From NCBI RefSeq assembly GCF_005795905.1, contig NZ_VAWE01000001.1, positions 4,763,001-4,827,000 on the forward strand: DNA of 64,000 bases, in the 5' to 3' direction. Source of the stretch: Streptomyces marianii (GTDB lineage: Bacteria; Actinomycetota; Actinomycetes; Streptomycetales; Streptomycetaceae). Position numbers and translations under genes: made by a program. Shown here in pieces: positions 8,941-16,049 of this stretch. How positions within the stretch are numbered: position 1 is the first letter of the stretch; the number at the start of each line of letters is the position of its first letter. The notes beneath the pieces are model-generated. The model saw only the letters and a list, made by a program, of their open reading frames with translations. It made no database searches and had not been told where the DNA came from.

Positions 8941-10302
8941 ATGAGTGCTTCCAAGAGTGAGGCCGCCAGTGCGCTGGGACCGGACGAGCCGGAGCGGGAC
9001 GGCCCCGGTTCCGATCTGCTCGCGGCGCTGCTGGACGGGATGGACGCCGCGCTGTGCGCGTTCGACGCGGACGGTGTGATCACCCACTGGAACCGGGAGG
9101 CCGAGCGGATCCTCGGCTGGTCGGCCGAGGAGGCCGTCGGGCGGCGCGGTTTCGCCGGATGGGCCGTGCGGACCGCGGACGCGGACGACGTGCAGGGCCG
9201 GCTGATGGCCGCGATGACCGCACCGGGCCGCCAGGTGCACGAGTTCGCGCTGCTGCGCAAGGACGGCGGGCGGGTGCTCGTACGGACGCAGTCCGCCGGG
9301 GTGCGCGGTGCCGACGGCGGGCCCGCCGGGGTGTACTGCGCGTTCAGCGAGGTGCACGCCCAGATCGATCTGGAGCGGTCGATCGCCTTGAGCGAGGCGC
9401 TGTTCGAGGACGCGTCGTGGGGCGTCGTGCTGGTGGACGTGGATCTGCGGCCCGCCGTCGTGAACCGGCAAGCGGCCCGGATGCTGGGCTCCGCCGGCCG
9501 CACGACGGCGCTCGGGCGCCCGCTCGGGGAGCTGGTCGTGCAGGGCGTCGAGGAACTGGAGGGCGCGCTGCACCACGTCCTCGCCGACGGCGCGCCCGGC
9601 GCGCTCGTCGAGCTGTGGCTGACGGTGCGAAGCGACGAGGGCGAGCAGCGCAGGTGCTGGCGCAGCGGATTCCTCAGGCTGGCGTCGCCGCTGGCCGAGG
9701 AACCGGTGCCGCTGGGCGTCGGCTGGCTGTTCCAGGACGTCACCCAGGCCAAGCTCGCGGAGCAGGAGGCGGACCGGCTGCGGTTCCGGTTCAGCCAGCT
9801 GCACCGGGCGGCCCGGGCTGCGGCCGAGTGCGAGGACCCGATCGACGCGGCGACGACCCGGCTCGACTTCGCCCTTGCCGGATTCGCCGACCACGCCCTC
9901 GTCGACGTGCTGTCGGAGGACGGCGAACGGCTGGTGCGGGCCGCGGCGACGCCGTCGGGCGCCCCGGGGCCGGTCGCCCGGGTGGCGGGCGCGGGCATCC
10001 CGCTCCGGTACCCGCAGGGCCACCCGGCACTGCAGGCGATGGACCGCGTCGGTTCCGTCCGCACCAGCACGGGCGGAGGGCCGGACCGTACCGAGAGCTG
10101 GGCCGCGGAACGCCAGTGGCCGCGCGACGCGGTGCACGCCCTGTCCACGGTGCTCCGCAGCCGCGGCCGCACGCTCGGTGTCGTCACCTTCCTGCGGTCC
10201 GCCAACCGCCCCCGCTTCGAACGTCCCGACGCGGAGTACGCGGAGAGCGTCGCGACGCACGTGGCCGCCGCACTGGACCTGGGCCGGGCGCACGGCGAAT
10301 AG
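8941..10302 (+). CDS. PAS/GAF sensor protein without an evident output domain
   Basis: A protein of 453 residues from ATG at 8941 (GCAGGGGG upstream). Residues about 25-135 form a PAS domain (ALCAFDADGVITHWNREAER, then WSAEEAVGR). A second PAS-like unit spans about 150-275 (GVVLVDVDLRPAVVNRQAAR). A helical linker (KLAEQEADRLRFRFSQL) leads to a C-terminal GAF-like domain (about 300-450: ADHALVDVLSEDG, then RTLGVVTFLRSA). Related Streptomyces proteins usually continue into a PP2C/SpoIIE phosphatase; here the protein stops after the GAF, so it may act by interaction or be a truncated phosphatase. No membrane segments. Convergent with the SIS gene. Confidence 0.8.
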   Translation: MSASKSEAASALGPDEPERDGPGSDLLAALLDGMDAALCAFDADGVITHWNREAERILGWSAEEAVGRRGFAGWAVRTADADDVQGRLMAAMTAPGRQVHEFALLRKDGGRVLVRTQSAGVRGADGGPAGVYCAFSEVHAQIDLERSIALSEALFEDASWGVVLVDVDLRPAVVNRQAARMLGSAGRTTALGRPLGELVVQGVEELEGALHHVLADGAPGALVELWLTVRSDEGEQRRCWRSGFLRLASPLAEEPVPLGVGWLFQDVTQAKLAEQEADRLRFRFSQLHRAARAAAECEDPIDAATTRLDFALAGFADHALVDVLSEDGERLVRAAATPSGAPGPVARVAGAGIPLRYPQGHPALQAMDRVGSVRTSTGGGPDRTESWAAERQWPRDAVHALSTVLRSRGRTLGVVTFLRSANRPRFERPDAEYAESVATHVAAALDLGRAHGE

Positions 10303-10323
10303 CCCGCCACCGTCAGGACCGTC

Positions 10324-10444
10324 CGTACGACCGGGTGCGTGTCCGTGTGACCGGGGCGTGCCTGTTCGGCCGGGGCGGTCCGTACGGCTGGGGCGCGTGT
10401 TCGCCACCGACGTACGACCGGGTGCGTGTCCGTGTGACCGGGGC
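10324..10444. repeat. 34-bp direct repeat in the gap after the PAS gene
   Basis: A unit starting CGTACGACCGGGTGCGTGTC occurs identically at 10324-10357 and 10411-10444; a third partial copy starts at 10461. The repeats lie entirely between genes. Function unknown. Confidence 0.7.
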
Positions 10445-10469
10445 ACGCGTTCACCGCCGACGTACGACC

Positions 10470-10500
10470 GGGGCGCGCCCTGCGCGACGGGGCGCGCCCC
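10470..10500. terminator. Bidirectional terminator hairpin
   Basis: GGGGCGCGCC and GGCGCGCCCC are perfect 10-base arms with an 11-base loop, between the convergent PAS and SIS genes. Confidence 0.65.
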
Positions 10501-10544
10501 GTGCCGGGGGTCCGCCGGGTGGCCGGTACCGGGAGTGACCCGGC

Positions 10545-11300
10545 TCAGCGGCGGTAGAAGATCCGGTCCGCGTACTGGGCCATGACCCGGCCGTTCCACT
10601 CGTGGCCGCCGTCCACGTTCCCCGACCGCAGCAGGGGCGGCTCGATGCCGCGCTCGGCCAGTTCGCCGGCCGCGGCGGCGAGGGTCGCCTGCATCAGGGC
10701 GCTGGTGACGACCGTGGAGGCGGGCGCGAACGGGGCCGCGATGCCCTCCGCGGTCAGCTCGGCGTCGCCGACCGCGATCTTGGAGTCGAGGACGATGTCG
10801 CAGTGGTCCTTGAGGAACGTGCCCGAGGTGTGCCGGGACTTCGTCTCCGAGGCGTACGCCACGGACGTCACCCCGATGACCTTCAGTCCGAGCGCCCGCG
10901 CGTTCTGGGCCATCTCGACGGGCAGGGCGTTGCGGCCGGAGAGGGAGACGACGACCAGTACGTCGCCGGCGCGGGCGGGGCTGGAGTCGAGTACGGCACC
11001 GGCCAGGCCGGCGACGTGCTCCAGCGCGGAGCCGAGGGTCGCGGGCATCACGTCGACACCGACGGCGCCGGGGACGGCGAGCAGGTTCATCACCGCCAGA
11101 CCGCCCGCCCGGTAGACGACGTCCTGTGCGGCGAGCGAGGAGTGGCCCGCGCCGAAGGCGAACAGCCTCCCGCCCGCGGCGACGGTGTCCGCGACGGCCG
11201 CGCCGGCCGCGGCGATGTTCGCCGCCTCCTCGTCGCGCACACGCTCCAGCAGGCCGATCGCGGCGTCGAAGAACTGTCCCGCCAGCCTGTTCCCGCCCAT
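10545..11300 (-). CDS. SIS (sugar isomerase) domain protein, UPF0309-like
   Basis: A protein of 251 residues with a single SIS domain: GGRLFAFGAGHSSLAAQD (about 43-60), DVLVVVSLSGRNALPVEMAQ (phosphosugar-binding Ser/Thr loop, about 112-131) and a C-terminal conserved SGNVDGGHEWN. It probably binds a phosphosugar; in this family isomerase or regulatory roles are both known, so the reaction is open. It starts 152 bases from dmdR1, divergently, sharing a promoter region. Cytoplasmic. Confidence 0.88.
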   Translation of the reverse strand: MGGNRLAGQFFDAAIGLLERVRDEEAANIAAAGAAVADTVAAGGRLFAFGAGHSSLAAQDVVYRAGGLAVMNLLAVPGAVGVDVMPATLGSALEHVAGLAGAVLDSSPARAGDVLVVVSLSGRNALPVEMAQNARALGLKVIGVTSVAYASETKSRHTSGTFLKDHCDIVLDSKIAVGDAELTAEGIAAPFAPASTVVTSALMQATLAAAAGELAERGIEPPLLRSGNVDGGHEWNGRVMAQYADRIFYRR

Positions 11301-11451
11301 CGCGGTTGCCCCTTCCCGTCGTGTCGCGGATCACGTTGCGGTCTGGACCATTGCTCTGTCAATACGGGTTTCAGGCAGGCGTGGCCCGGTTGTCGGCGGC
11401 ATGCGTCAGAATTGGGGCAGGGCCACCGCACGACTTCTTCGAGGGGCACGT

Positions 11452-12144
11452 ATGTCCGGACTGATCGACACCACGGAGATGTATCTCCGCACCATCCTCG
11501 AGCTGGAAGAGGAAGGCGTGGTCCCGATGCGCGCCCGCATCGCGGAGCGGCTCGACCAGAGCGGGCCGACGGTCAGCCAGACCGTCGCGCGGATGGAGCG
11601 CGACGGGCTCGTGACGGTCGCGGGCGACCGTCACCTGGAGCTGACCGAGGAGGGCCGCCGGCTCGCCACCCGTGTGATGCGCAAGCACCGGCTCGCCGAG
11701 TGCCTCCTGGTCGATGTCATCGGCCTGGAGTGGGAGCAGGTCCACGCCGAGGCGTGCCGCTGGGAGCACGTGATGAGCGAGGCCGTGGAGCGGCGCGTGC
11801 TCGAGCTCCTGCGGCACCCCACCGAGTCGCCGTACGGCAACCCGATCCCGGGCCTGGAGGAGCTGGGCGAGAAGTCCGAGGCCGAGGCGTTCCTGGACGA
11901 CGGCATGGTCAGCCTGGCCGATCTCGACGCCGGTACGGAGGCCAAGACGGTGGTGGTCCGGCGGATCGGGGAGCCGATCCAGACGGACGCCCAGCTGATG
12001 TACACGCTCCGCCGCGCCGGTGTGCAGCCCGGCTCGGTGGTGAGCGTGACCGAGTCGGCCGGCGGGGTGCTGGTGGGCAGCGGCGGTGAGGCCGCGGAGC
12101 TGAAGGCGGACGTCGCCTCGCACGTCTTCGTGGCGAAGCGCTGA
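11452..12144 (+). CDS. dmdR1: Iron-dependent repressor of the DtxR family (DmdR1-like)
   Basis: A protein of 230 residues, the length of S. coelicolor DmdR1. The order is N-terminal winged helix (IDTTEMYLRTILELEEEG, recognition helix SGPTVSQTVARMERDGLV), dimerisation/metal domain with MRKHRLAECLLVD and EACRWEHVMSEAVERRV (the Cys, Glu and His of the primary metal site, plus Met10), and a C-terminal SH3-like FeoA domain. With Fe(II) it represses siderophore and iron-storage genes. ATG at 11452 follows GAGGGG. In S. coelicolor an antiparallel protein-coding gene, adm, has been described over dmdR1; here too the opposite strand is open over nearly the whole gene (11371-12261). I saw no iron box in its own promoter. 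Confidence 0.93.
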   Translation: MSGLIDTTEMYLRTILELEEEGVVPMRARIAERLDQSGPTVSQTVARMERDGLVTVAGDRHLELTEEGRRLATRVMRKHRLAECLLVDVIGLEWEQVHAEACRWEHVMSEAVERRVLELLRHPTESPYGNPIPGLEELGEKSEAEAFLDDGMVSLADLDAGTEAKTVVVRRIGEPIQTDAQLMYTLRRAGVQPGSVVSVTESAGGVLVGSGGEAAELKADVASHVFVAKR

Positions 12145-12215
12145 GTACCCACTCCGTGCGCCCCCGGCTCCGGCGGTCGTCCGCCGAAGGCCGCTGAGCG
12201 ACCGGATCGGCCCAT

Positions 12216-12595
12216 CGGTCGCGGCTGTCGTTCCGGGTGGCTCATCGGTCCACCCGGGCATGGCTGTCGGCCTCGTCGTGCGGTCCGGGCTGTCGCGTCC
12301 ACCGGCTCATCGGTCGCGGCTGTCGTTCCGGGTGGCTCATCGGTCCACCCGGGCATGGCTGTCGGCCTCGTCGTGCGGTCCGGGCTGTCGCGTCCACCGG
12401 CTCATCGGTCGCGGCTGTCGTTCCGGGTGGCTCATCGGTCCACCCGGGCATGGCTGTCGGCCTCGTCGTGCGGTCCGGGCTGTCGCGTCCACCGGCTCAT
12501 CGGTCGCGGCTGTCGTTCCGGGTGGCTCATCGGTCCACCCGGGCATGGCTGTCGGTCCCGTCGTGCGGTCCGGGCTGTCGCGTCCACCGGCCCAT
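12216..12595. repeat. Tandem repeat, four units of 95 bp, each with a hairpin
   Basis: Units start at 12216, 12311, 12406 and 12501 and are nearly identical. Each holds the inverted repeat CCGGGTGG-N9-CCACCCGG (12233-12240 with 12250-12257 in unit 1) and a second near-symmetric GGTCCGGGC/GCGTCCACC part. They begin about 70 bases after dmdR1. There is no spacer variation, so this is not CRISPR. They could act as serial terminators, regulator sites, or simply be a minisatellite. Confidence 0.85.
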
Positions 12596-13094
12596 CGGGC
12601 TCCGGCTCGTCCGGCTCCCGTCCCGTGAGCATCGCGGGAGACGGGGACCTCGTGCGGCGCGTCCGTACCGTGCACCGCGGTACGGGCGCGCTCCGTCGTC
12701 CGGCATGCGACCCCCGCCCGCCGCGTGACTCCCCCGCCCGCCGTGAGCCCCTTTTCAGAACGCGCTTTCCGGCCGGAACGGCAGCGCTCGGGCGGTTTGC
12801 GTGCCACTCTGTGGCTGAGGCGTATGACCGGGCCGGGGCGGGCCGGGGGTCGGCCGGGCCGCAGGGGAGGGAGCGGATCATGCGGCTGTCGAACGCGGAG
12901 GGCCCCGGCGCCCTGCGGCGCCGGGGCCTGTCCTCCCCTTCGCTGACCCGGAGCCCCGAGCTCCCAGGGTCAATCCCCTCGGACCGTTTTCCCCGAGCGG
13001 CCCGCCTCCCGCTGAAGATCTCCCCTCGGCGACGCCCGTCAATCCTTGAGGGTGGTCACTCGAACGAGGGGTGTTGCTCGCCGGAAGCCAGTTT
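12596..13094. other. Gap before the alpha/beta hydrolase; weak small-ORF candidate
   Basis: No convincing gene. An ATG at 12880 with a GGGAGGGAGC site opens a 77-codon frame running to 13113, but the strong hairpin at 12901 falls inside its first codons and the composition is not gene-like. It might be a leader or attenuator of the hydrolase transcript. Confidence 0.25.
12901..12928. terminator. Very strong hairpin (12-bp perfect stem)
   Basis: GGCCCCGGCGCC, loop CTGC, then GGCGCCGGGGCC, followed by TGTCCTCCCC. It may terminate read-through from dmdR1 and the repeats, or attenuate a transcript entering the hydrolase gene. Confidence 0.6.
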
Positions 13095-13116
13095 TCGAAT
13101 GGAAGTTCGATAGTCT
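13095..13116 (+). promoter_or_regulatory. Candidate SOS/LexA box with adjoining -10
   Basis: TCGAAT-GGAA-GTTCGA (13095-13110) differs at one base from the actinobacterial LexA consensus TCGAAC-N4-GTTCGA and is followed directly by the -10-like TAGTCT (13111-13116), the arrangement of a repressed promoter. The start codon at 13180 is about 60 bases downstream. Confidence 0.45.
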
Positions 13117-13179
13117 GGCCGAGGTCGATCGCTTCGGAGAGTCCGGAGATCCACGGGGCCAGAAGGGGGTGCCAGGACC

Positions 13180-14043
13180 ATGGTGCGGCGCATCGACGTG
13201 GCCGGTACGGCCGGTGTACGGCTCGCGGCCTGGGAGTTCGCCGACCCGCCCAAGGGGCGCGGCGAGACGGACCGCGTCCCGGGCGTCTTACTCCTCCACG
13301 GGCTGATGGGCCGGGCCTCGCACTGGGCGCCCACCGCCCGCTGGCTGTCCGAGCGGCACCGGGCGGTCGCCCTCGACCAGCGCGGGCACGGCCGCAGCGA
13401 GCGGCCCGCCGACGGAGTGTTCACCCGCGAGGCGTACGTCGCGGACGCGGCGGCCGCGGTGGAGCGGCTGGGCCTGGCGCCGGCGATCCTCGTCGGCCAC
13501 TCCATGGGCGCCCTGACGGCCTGGCAGCTCGCGGCCGAGCGTCCCGACCTGGTGCGGGCCCTGGTCATCTGCGACATGCGAGCCTCCGCGCTCGGGGCGG
13601 CCTCCCAGCGGGAGTGGGAGGACTGGTTCCGCTCGTGGCCCGTGCCCTTCGCGACGCTGGCGGACGTGCGCAAGTGGTTCGGCGAAGACGACCCCTGGGT
13701 GGAGCGTCCCAGCCCGTCTCGGGGCGAGTTCTTCGCCGAGGTGATGGCCGAACGGGCGGACGGCTGGCGGCCCGTCTTCTCCCGCCGCCAGATGCTGCGG
13801 TCCCGGGCGACCTGGGTGCACGACGCGCACTGGGACTCGCTCGCCCAGGTCACGTGCCCGACGCTCGTGGTCCGCGGGCTCGACGGGGAACTGGGCCGTG
13901 CGGAGGCCCAGGAGATGGTTCGGGTCCTGGCTCGCGGGCAGTACGCGGAGGTGGCGGATGCCGGCCATCTCGTCCACTACGACCAGCCGGAGGCCTGGCG
14001 CGCGGTAGTCGAGCCCTTCCTCGAAGGCGTCCTGACGGTGTGA
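13180..14043 (+). CDS. Alpha/beta hydrolase
   Basis: A protein of 287 residues. The oxyanion region LLLHGLMGRASHW (about 36-48), the nucleophile elbow VGHSMGAL (Ser about 109), a late acid in VVRGLDGELG and the catalytic His in DAGHLVHYDQPEAW complete the triad. Substrate unknown; the family covers esterases, lipases, haloperoxidases and epoxide hydrolases. ATG at 13180 follows AAGGGGG. Codon 37 (13288-13290) is TTA, the rare leucine codon read by the bldA tRNA, so expression is likely development-dependent. A candidate LexA box lies in its promoter. Confidence 0.9.
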   Translation: MVRRIDVAGTAGVRLAAWEFADPPKGRGETDRVPGVLLLHGLMGRASHWAPTARWLSERHRAVALDQRGHGRSERPADGVFTREAYVADAAAAVERLGLAPAILVGHSMGALTAWQLAAERPDLVRALVICDMRASALGAASQREWEDWFRSWPVPFATLADVRKWFGEDDPWVERPSPSRGEFFAEVMAERADGWRPVFSRRQMLRSRATWVHDAHWDSLAQVTCPTLVVRGLDGELGRAEAQEMVRVLARGQYAEVADAGHLVHYDQPEAWRAVVEPFLEGVLTV

Positions 14044-14141
14044 CGGCCTGACGGCGGTGCACATCGTCCTCGCCCGGGACCGGATGGCCGGGGAGGGGGG
14101 CCATCCAGTCCATGGGGGTGCCGGCGTGCCGCGCCGGCGGT

Positions 14142-14183
14142 GCGGCGGACCGGGACCGCCGTCGTATCGCCCCGGTCCGCCGC
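14142..14183. terminator. Bidirectional terminator hairpin
   Basis: GCGGCGGACCGG (14142-14153) and CCGGTCCGCCGC (14172-14183) are perfect 12-base arms between two convergent genes. Confidence 0.65.
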
Positions 14184-14196
14184 GGCTGAGAGGGCC

Positions 14197-14637
14197 TCAG
14201 AAGGCGAAGACGGTGGATCCGCCCGTGCTCTCCCGCATCTCGCACTCGTTGCCGTACGTGGCCGACCAGTCGACGCGCTTGCCCTCCCAGACTCCGGCAG
14301 CGGTGATCGTGACCGGGTCCCACTGCCGGGTGCAGGGGCGGTCGGACGGGCTGGTCAGCAGGGCGAACTCGCCGCTCACCGCGTTCAGTTCACCGCAGGC
14401 CGTGGGGGCGAACGGGTGGGTGCCGCCCGGCGTCGGGGCGCAGTTCAGCGTGACCGCGCGCTCGACGGTCGCCGTCGCGGCGGCGTCGCCCCTGCCGACC
14501 GCCAGCACCAGGGCGGACGGCGCGTAGAGCCCCGTGTGACCGGCGGCATCGGCGTGCGCTGTGCCCGCGGCCAGGCCGCTGAGCACGAGCGCCGCTGCGG
14601 AGGCCGTCGCGCCGAGTGTGTGGACGATGTAACGCAT
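14197..14637 (-). CDS. Streptomyces subtilisin inhibitor-like (SIL) secreted protease inhibitor
   Basis: A protein of 146 residues: a Sec signal peptide (MRYIVHTLGATASAAALVLS, cleavage near AHA-DA) and a mature SSI domain starting LYAPSALVLAVGRG. The four SSI cysteines are present (NCAPT, TACGEL, RPCTRQ, NECEMR) and the end STVFAF matches the family. The reactive-site loop reads PCTR-QWDP, so P1 is Arg where classic SSI has Met, which predicts trypsin-like rather than subtilisin preference. The start at 14637 is chosen because it gives a clean signal peptide and has AAAGGGG upstream; longer frames add non-secretory residues. In the genus it controls extracellular proteases during mycelial development. 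Confidence 0.93.
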   Translation of the reverse strand: MRYIVHTLGATASAAALVLSGLAAGTAHADAAGHTGLYAPSALVLAVGRGDAAATATVERAVTLNCAPTPGGTHPFAPTACGELNAVSGEFALLTSPSDRPCTRQWDPVTITAAGVWEGKRVDWSATYGNECEMRESTGGSTVFAF

Positions 14638-14986
14638 GAGTGAACCCCTTTGACGGTGTGTGCGGTTGCGGTCGGGAGTCTTGCTGATGCGTACAGTGAT
14701 CGCACATCCATCACCTGTTTCCGGCCGCATACGTTCAAGACGTGCCGACCGAATGGCCGTTCGGGCAGCTCGGAAGGGGTGCGCGAGGCGGGTGATCGGT
14801 TGTCCGGTATATGGACAAAGGGGAGTGGTTCAACGCGTAACAAAAGCTTGGCCTGCGGTGATACAAAACCGGTTTCGACTTTGAATGCCGCCGCGCCGTG
14901 AGCTTCGGCCGGAACCCGGCGCCTGTCGGTGGACCTCGCCCCGGGTGCTCGCCGTGTTCCGCCGTACGCCTTCGTATACAGCGAAG

Positions 14987-15023
14987 GGCCGGCGCCGGAG
15001 TGGTGTGAACTCCGTCGCCGGCC
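14987..15023. terminator. Terminator hairpin downstream of the proline-rich membrane protein gene
   Basis: GGCCGGCGCCGGAGT (14987-15001) pairs with ACTCCGTCGCCGGCC (15009-15023), 14 of 15 positions, loop of 7. It lies 48 bases past the stop at 15072 on the minus strand. Confidence 0.65.
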
Positions 15024-15071
15024 CGTTGTCGTGAGGCCACGTGTTCTGCACGAGACCTCCACAAGTGGAGG

Positions 15072-15989
15072 TCAGTCGATGGGCTTCCTGACCTCCTCGC
15101 GCACCTTCAGCGTGTTCGCGGCCGCCGTCCGGAGGTCCAGTGACCCGGGGCTCCGCGTCGCGGCCTCGGGGGTCACCTCGGCGACGGAGCCGTTGGTGTT
15201 CCCGTCCGCCCAGGCGCACATGGGGAAAGAGCCCTTCCCGCCGGTGGAGACGGCGGTCAGGACCTGGCAGGTGACGGTGACGTCGGAGCCGGGCACCTCG
15301 ATGTCCTTCGGCGGCACGGCGATCGTCGCGCCCTCCGACCGGGCGGCGCCCTTGAGCATGCTCTCCCGGGCGTCGTCCGGGTCCTTGATCTGCCCGTAGA
15401 GGGCCGAGAGGACCAGAACCCCGGCCTTCTTCGCGTCGGTGGACGCGTACTGGCCCACGACGCCCTTCGGGTCACGGATGTTTGCCTCGCTCGCGCCTGC
15501 CAGTGCGGAGTCGCCCTGCTCGGAGAGGTCCTGGGCCAGCGTGTACTCGCCGCCCAGCAGCGTCCCGGGGAGGGTCACCTTGTGAGTGGCCTCCGGGAAG
15601 GAGCCGGAGCCGCCGCCCCGGTTTCCCGCCCACGCGAGCACCGCGACGGCCACGGCGACCGACACTCCGATGATCGCGGCCTTCGGGCCGGACCAGAACT
15701 TCTTCGGCGGCGCGGGCGGGGGAGCCCAGGCACCCTGCTGGGGGAAGGGCGGCGGCGGTCCGTAAGGGCCTTGCTGAGGCGGTCCGTACGGACCGCCCTG
15801 CTGTGGCGGAGGGCCGTAGGGGCCCGGCTGCCCCGGACCGTGGGGGCCCGGCTGCCCGGAGCCGTACGGCCCCGGCCGCGCTGGGCCGTAAGGACCCGGC
15901 TGCGGCTGCGCCGCGCCCTGTGCCGGTGGCGGATATCCCGGGTACCCCGGGTACTGCGGTTGTCCCTGGGGCGGAGGAGGCATGGACAT
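15072..15989 (-). CDS. Proline-rich single-pass membrane protein, unknown function
   Basis: A protein of 305 residues. Residues 1-95 are Pro/Gly/Gln-rich with repeated GPYGPPQQ-type units and no charge; one membrane helix follows a lysine anchor (KKFWSGPKAAIIGVSVAVAV, about 98-117); about 180 extracellular residues contain two Cys (VTCQVL, FPMCAW) that may pair. This architecture (disordered cytoplasmic Pro-rich head, one TM, small outer domain) is common in Streptomyces membrane proteins of unknown role. The start is uncertain: ATG at 15989 or 15983, neither with a clear ribosome site. Confidence 0.75.
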   Translation of the reverse strand: MSMPPPPQGQPQYPGYPGYPPPAQGAAQPQPGPYGPARPGPYGSGQPGPHGPGQPGPYGPPPQQGGPYGPPQQGPYGPPPPFPQQGAWAPPPAPPKKFWSGPKAAIIGVSVAVAVAVLAWAGNRGGGSGSFPEATHKVTLPGTLLGGEYTLAQDLSEQGDSALAGASEANIRDPKGVVGQYASTDAKKAGVLVLSALYGQIKDPDDARESMLKGAARSEGATIAVPPKDIEVPGSDVTVTCQVLTAVSTGGKGSFPMCAWADGNTNGSVAEVTPEAATRSPGSLDLRTAAANTLKVREEVRKPID

Positions 15990-16049
15990 GATCCGTACCG
16001 TACGTCATGGGTCCTCGACGCCCGGCGTACGGTACGGATCAGGCCGTGG

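Noticed and set aside
11301..11451. Iron box in the dmdR1 promoter
   Set aside because: No sequence resembling the TTAGGTTAGGCTCACCTAA consensus was found between the SIS gene and dmdR1.
12216..12595. CRISPR array
   Set aside because: Units are 95 bp, contiguous and identical, without variable spacers, and no cas gene is present.
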